Source: an uncultured Alistipes sp. (GTDB lineage Bacteria; Bacteroidota; Bacteroidia; Bacteroidales; Rikenellaceae). Taken from it: 10,056 bases of DNA. Made by a program: the position numbers and the translations under genes. The notes beneath the pieces are model-generated. The model was not told where the DNA came from. It made no database searches and saw only the letters and a program-made list of their open reading frames with translations. How positions within the stretch are numbered: position 1 is the first letter of the stretch; each line of letters opens with the position of its first letter. This document shows, one piece after another, positions 6,871 through 10,056 of this stretch. The stretch lies in assembly GCA_959604655.1 (NCBI GenBank), contig CAUHCL010000077.1, positions 1 to 10,056 of the forward strand, written 5' to 3'.

Positions 6871-8715
6871 ATGGAAAATCTCAACGCGAAAGAGCTTCAC
6901 GACGTTGTGATCCGTTTCTCGGGCGACTCGGGCGACGGCATGCAACTCACGGGAACGCTGTTCTCCAACACGTCGGCTCTTATCGGAAACGGAATTTCGA
7001 CTTTCCCCGACTATCCCGCCGAGATCCGCGCCCCGCAGGGCACGGTTGCGGGCGTATCGGGTTTTCAGGTACACATCGGATCGGCCAGGGTGGCCAACCC
7101 GGGCGACTACTGCGACGTGCTGGTGGCCATGAACCCCGCGGCGCTCAAGGCCAACCGCAAGTGGCTCAAGCCCGACGCCACGGTAATCATCGACGGCGAC
7201 ACCCTCACCGAGGACAACGTGAAGAAGGCGGGCTACGCCACGCTCGACCCCATCGCCGAACTGGGTCTGGAGGGCTACAACGTGGTGATACCCGACATTA
7301 CGTCGATGACCAAGGCCGCGCTGGCCGACACGGGCCTCGACAACAAATCGATCGTCAAGTGCAAGAACATGTTCGCGCTGGGCATCTGTTTCTACATCTA
7401 CAACCGCCCCGAGGACTACGCCAAGCGCTACATCGACGCCAAGTTCGCCAAGAAGAACCCCGCCGTGGCCGAGGCCAACAAGCTCGCCATCGACGCGGGC
7501 TACAACTATGCGGCCAACACGCACCAGTTCGCCAATACTTATAAGATAGCCCCCGCCCCGCTCGAAAAGGGCGTCTACCGCTCGATCAACGGCAACGTGG
7601 CCACGGCATGGGGATTCTGCGCCGCGGCCGAGAAGGCAGGGCTGCCGCTCTTCTGCGGATCGTACCCCATCACCCCCGCGACGGTCATACTCGAAGAGCT
7701 GGCCAAACGCAAGGATCTCGGCGTGAAGACCGTGCAGGCCGAGGACGAGATTGCGGGCATATGCACCTCGATAGGCGCCGCCTATGCTGGCAACTTCGCC
7801 GTCACCACCACTTCGGGCCCGGGCCTCTCGCTCAAGAGCGAGGCGATGGGTCTGGCCGTGATGGCCGAGCTGCCGCTGGTGATCGTTGACGTGCAGCGCG
7901 GAGGACCCTCGACGGGTCTGCCCACCAAGACCGAGCAGAGCGACCTGATGCAGGCCCTCTACGGCCGCAACGGCGAGTGCCCCGCGGTGGTGATAGCGGC
8001 ATCGTCGCCCAGCGACTGTTTCCACTACGCATTCATGGCGGGCAAGATAGCAATGGAGCACATGACTCCCGTGATCCTGCTCACCGACGGATTCATAGCC
8101 AACGGTTCGGAGCCGTGGCGCATACCCTCGATGGCCGACTACCCCGCCATCTGCCCCCCGATCGTGAACGACGCGCCCGCCGAGGGCGAGTTCATGCCCT
8201 ACGCCCGCAACGAGAAGCTGGCGCGCGGCTGGGCGTTCCCCGGTAAGAAGGGTCTGGAGCACCGCATAGGCGGACTGGAGAAGGATCACCTGAAGGGATC
8301 GATCTCGTACGATCCCGCCAACCACCAAGAGATGACCGACACGCGCGCGGCAAAGGTAGCCCGCGTGGCCGAGGAGCTGCCCGCGCCCGAGATCGACGGC
8401 GCCCAGGACGCCGACCTGCTGGTCATAGGCTGGGGCGGCACGCGCGGCCATCTGCAAGCGGCCGTGAAGCGTCTGCAAGCCGAGGGCAAGAGCGTAGCCC
8501 ATCTCCATTTCAACTACATCAACCCGCTGCCGCACGGCGTGGCCGAGCTGCTGAAGGGTCACAAGCGCATGGTGGTGTGCGAGTTGAACGAGGGGCAGTT
8601 CGCCGCTTACCTGCGTCAGAATTTCCAGGAGTTCACGTTCGAGCAGTTCAACAAGTGCGAGGGTCAGCCCTTCACGGTCGTCGAGCTGGAGGAGAAATTC
8701 AATTCATTACTTTAA
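6871..8715 (+). CDS. korA: 2-oxoacid:ferredoxin oxidoreductase, fused gamma-alpha subunit (2-oxoglutarate type)
   Basis: Together with the next gene this forms an oxygen-sensitive enzyme that decarboxylates a 2-oxoacid with CoA, passing electrons to ferredoxin. The 614-residue chain has an N-terminal gamma domain (about 11-190, with GDSGDG at 18-23) fused to an alpha pyrimidine-binding domain. The alpha domain has the YPITP motif at 265-269, the EDEIAG segment and a PSTGLPTKTEQ stretch. A transketolase C-terminal-like domain follows near the end. The gamma-alpha fusion plus separate beta subunit is the two-subunit form typical of 2-oxoglutarate:ferredoxin oxidoreductase in Bacteroidota, which makes or consumes succinyl-CoA in the reductive or branched TCA route. 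Substrate is not proven by sequence; pyruvate or branched-chain 2-oxoacids are alternatives. The gap to korB is 12 bases. Confidence 0.92.
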   Translation: MENLNAKELHDVVIRFSGDSGDGMQLTGTLFSNTSALIGNGISTFPDYPAEIRAPQGTVAGVSGFQVHIGSARVANPGDYCDVLVAMNPAALKANRKWLKPDATVIIDGDTLTEDNVKKAGYATLDPIAELGLEGYNVVIPDITSMTKAALADTGLDNKSIVKCKNMFALGICFYIYNRPEDYAKRYIDAKFAKKNPAVAEANKLAIDAGYNYAANTHQFANTYKIAPAPLEKGVYRSINGNVATAWGFCAAAEKAGLPLFCGSYPITPATVILEELAKRKDLGVKTVQAEDEIAGICTSIGAAYAGNFAVTTTSGPGLSLKSEAMGLAVMAELPLVIVDVQRGGPSTGLPTKTEQSDLMQALYGRNGECPAVVIAASSPSDCFHYAFMAGKIAMEHMTPVILLTDGFIANGSEPWRIPSMADYPAICPPIVNDAPAEGEFMPYARNEKLARGWAFPGKKGLEHRIGGLEKDHLKGSISYDPANHQEMTDTRAAKVARVAEELPAPEIDGAQDADLLVIGWGGTRGHLQAAVKRLQAEGKSVAHLHFNYINPLPHGVAELLKGHKRMVVCELNEGQFAAYLRQNFQEFTFEQFNKCEGQPFTVVELEEKFNSLL

Positions 8716-8727
8716 CCGAACAGAATC

Positions 8728-9759
8728 ATGGCAGAATATAAATATACCCCCGCCGATTTCAAGAGCGACCAGATCGTAAAGTGGTGCCCGGGCTGCGGCG
8801 ACCACGCCATACTCAACGCCGTGCAGCGCGCCATGCCCGAGGTGGCCGACGCGCTCGACGTGCCGCACAACCGCTTCACGTTCGTGTCGGGCATAGGATG
8901 CTCGTCGCGATTCATCTATTACATGAAAACCTTCGGATTCCACACCATCCACGGCCGCGCCAATGCCGTGGCGACGGGAATCAAGGTGGCCAATCCCGAC
9001 CTGAGCGTGTGGGTGTGCACTGGCGACGGCGACTCGCTCGCCATAGGCGGCAACCACTTCATCCACGCCATACGACGCAACATCGATCTTAACGTAATAC
9101 TGTTCAACAACGAGATCTACGGCCTGACCAAGGGTCAGTACTCGCCCACCACCAAGCTAGGCCGCATAACCAAGACCTCGCCCTACGGCACGGTGGAGAA
9201 GCCGTTCAACCCGGGCGAGCTGGTGATCGGCGCCAAGGGCACCTTCTTCGCCCGCACCATCGACATGGAGGTGATGCTCACCAAGGACTGCCTCGTGGCG
9301 GCGGCCAAACACAAGGGCATGGCTGTGGTCGAGGCGCTGGTGAACTGCGTGATATTCAACGACAAGACCCACGCCGCCTTTGCGGGCGACAAGGCCACGC
9401 GCACCGAGCGTACCATCACGCTGCGCCACGGCGAAAAGATGCTTTTCGGCGAGGGTAACCGCAAGGGTCTGGTATTCGAGGACATGCGTCTGAAGGTGGT
9501 GACCGTCGGCGAGGACGGATACACGATCGACGACGTGCTGACGCACGACGCGCACACTTCGGACACCACGCTGCACTCGATGCTGGCGGCGATGAAGTAT
9601 CCCGACTATCCCGTGGCCGTGGGCGTGATCCGCGACGTGGAGGACGACCACATCTACGACGAGAAGGTCGCCGAGCAGGTCGAGCAGGTGAAGGCCACGT
9701 CCAAGATCCGCTGCGTGGACGACCTGCTACGCTCGGGCGAGACATGGGAGATCGGATAG
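8728..9759 (+). CDS. korB: 2-oxoacid:ferredoxin oxidoreductase, beta subunit (TPP-binding)
   Basis: This 343-residue beta subunit carries the thiamine pyrophosphate and the single [4Fe-4S] cluster of the complex. Likely cluster ligands are Cys20 and Cys23 (WCPGCGDH), Cys58 (GIGCSS) and Cys207 (LVNCVIF), matching the pattern known from two-subunit archaeal enzymes. The TPP-Mg motif runs from GDGDSLAIGGNHF to the paired asparagines in ILFNNEIYGLTKGQ. There is no bacterial-ferredoxin (delta) domain in either gene, so electrons would pass from this one cluster to an external ferredoxin. It is the last gene of its operon and is followed after about 20 bases by a strong terminator. The length is normal for the KorB/PorB family. 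Confidence 0.94.
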   Translation: MAEYKYTPADFKSDQIVKWCPGCGDHAILNAVQRAMPEVADALDVPHNRFTFVSGIGCSSRFIYYMKTFGFHTIHGRANAVATGIKVANPDLSVWVCTGDGDSLAIGGNHFIHAIRRNIDLNVILFNNEIYGLTKGQYSPTTKLGRITKTSPYGTVEKPFNPGELVIGAKGTFFARTIDMEVMLTKDCLVAAAKHKGMAVVEALVNCVIFNDKTHAAFAGDKATRTERTITLRHGEKMLFGEGNRKGLVFEDMRLKVVTVGEDGYTIDDVLTHDAHTSDTTLHSMLAAMKYPDYPVAVGVIRDVEDDHIYDEKVAEQVEQVKATSKIRCVDDLLRSGETWEIG

Positions 9760-9781
9760 CGCGGTACCCGCAACATTTTGC

Positions 9782-9816
9782 AAATCCCGTCGGAGAGTGT
9801 TCCGACGGGATTTTTT
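9782..9816 (+). terminator. Rho-independent terminator of the korAB operon
   Basis: A perfect 13-bp stem (9782-9794 pairing with 9801-9813) with the loop GAGTGT is followed by a T-run (9811-9816), then CG and eight more T. It starts 22 bases after the korB stop. The upstream A-run also makes it partly bidirectional in shape. Confidence 0.92.
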
Positions 9817-9852
9817 CGTTTTTTTTGGGGGGGGGCTTTCGCCCGCGAGTGA

Positions 9853-9867
9853 ATTGCAGCCTGCAAT
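9853..9867. repeat. 15-bp palindrome ATTGCAG-C-CTGCAAT
   Basis: Perfect 7-base arms surround a single central base in a gene-free stretch. It could be a protein-binding site or part of a repeat element. Nothing else was recognised between the terminator (9816) and 9888 apart from the homopolymer tracts. Confidence 0.4.
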
Positions 9868-9888
9868 ATCGACATGCGTCAGCTCAAT

Positions 9889-10026
9889 CCGCGGCAGAAG
9901 CGATTTCGGAAAAAGGGCGGACACGGCGACGGAGCGTTAAGAATCGGAGACTTTTTGATCCTCAAAAATGCGAAGCATCCGATTCAGCGCAGTCGCAAGG
10001 ACGACCCCGAAATCGTTTCACCGCGG
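9889..10026. repeat. Long imperfect inverted repeat (about 138 bp), possible structured RNA or small repeat element
   Basis: Several complementary arms share nearly the same centre: CCGCGG at 9889-9894 and 10021-10026, CGATTTCGG (9901-9909) with CCGAAATCG (10007-10015), AATCGGA (9942-9948) with TCCGATT (9978-9984), and TTTTTGA (9952-9958) with TCAAAAA (9962-9968) around a 3-base loop. The stretches between the arms are also partly complementary (GCGAC and GCG tracts). No credible reading frame covers it. Such nested symmetry fits a large folded transcript, a MITE-like element or a palindromic intergenic repeat. Which one cannot be told from one copy. From 10027 to the window end nothing was recognised. 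Confidence 0.5.
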
Positions 10027-10056
10027 CACATTTTAACGGCACTGCGTTTGTTTTCC

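Noticed and set aside
6715..8562. A 615-codon open frame on the minus strand opposite korA
   Set aside because: Its composition is rich in R, H, V and G with no domain. The plus strand encodes a complete gamma-alpha oxidoreductase subunit.
9654..9924. Short minus-strand open frames across the korB end and terminator
   Set aside because: They run through a perfect terminator hairpin and homopolymer tracts and overlap korB. No motif or start context supports them.
1..10056. tRNA, rRNA or CRISPR array
   Set aside because: No cloverleaf with a conserved T-arm, no rRNA sequence and no regularly spaced repeats were seen by eye.

Overview
The window reads as chromosomal DNA from a Bacteroidota gut-type anaerobe, most likely an Alistipes-like member of the Rikenellaceae. 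The coding sequence is GC-rich with AT-rich gaps. Genes lack clear Shine-Dalgarno sites. Several genes are preceded by the Bacteroidota -7 promoter motif TAnnTTTG, in one case with a correctly spaced TTTG -33 box. The metabolic genes are those of a strict fermenter. The genus is an inference from style, not from a marker gene.

Left part (about 150-3240, minus strand): a pyruvate formate-lyase operon, pflB then pflA, separated by 2 bases. It has its own -7 promoter element upstream and a possible hairpin terminator downstream. PflB splits pyruvate with CoA into acetyl-CoA and formate. PflA is the radical SAM enzyme that installs the glycyl radical on PflB.

Middle (3315-5864): a small phage-like module. 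On the minus strand, an unrecognised 100-residue gene is coupled by an ATGA overlap to a full-length phage-type terminase large subunit with its ATPase and nuclease motifs visible. Reading away on the plus strand is an XRE/S24 (CI- or LexA-like) regulator. The gap between them holds two -7 boxes facing each other, with inverted repeats beside them. No portal, capsid, tail, integrase or small terminase gene is visible, so this is either a remnant or a retained solo-terminase module. It is the most unusual part of the window.

Right part (5877-9816, plus strand): an EamA-family ten-helix transporter lies 12 bases after the regulator. It is followed by a two-gene 2-oxoacid:ferredoxin oxidoreductase operon, a gamma-alpha fusion (korA-like) and the TPP-binding beta subunit (korB-like). 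This operon ends at a strong rho-independent terminator.

The last 240 bases show no convincing gene. They hold a 15-bp palindrome and a long imperfect inverted repeat of about 138 bp that may be a structured RNA or a small mobile or repeat element. Together, pflBA and korAB give the cell two oxygen-sensitive routes for handling 2-oxoacids and CoA esters: formate-yielding and ferredoxin-linked.
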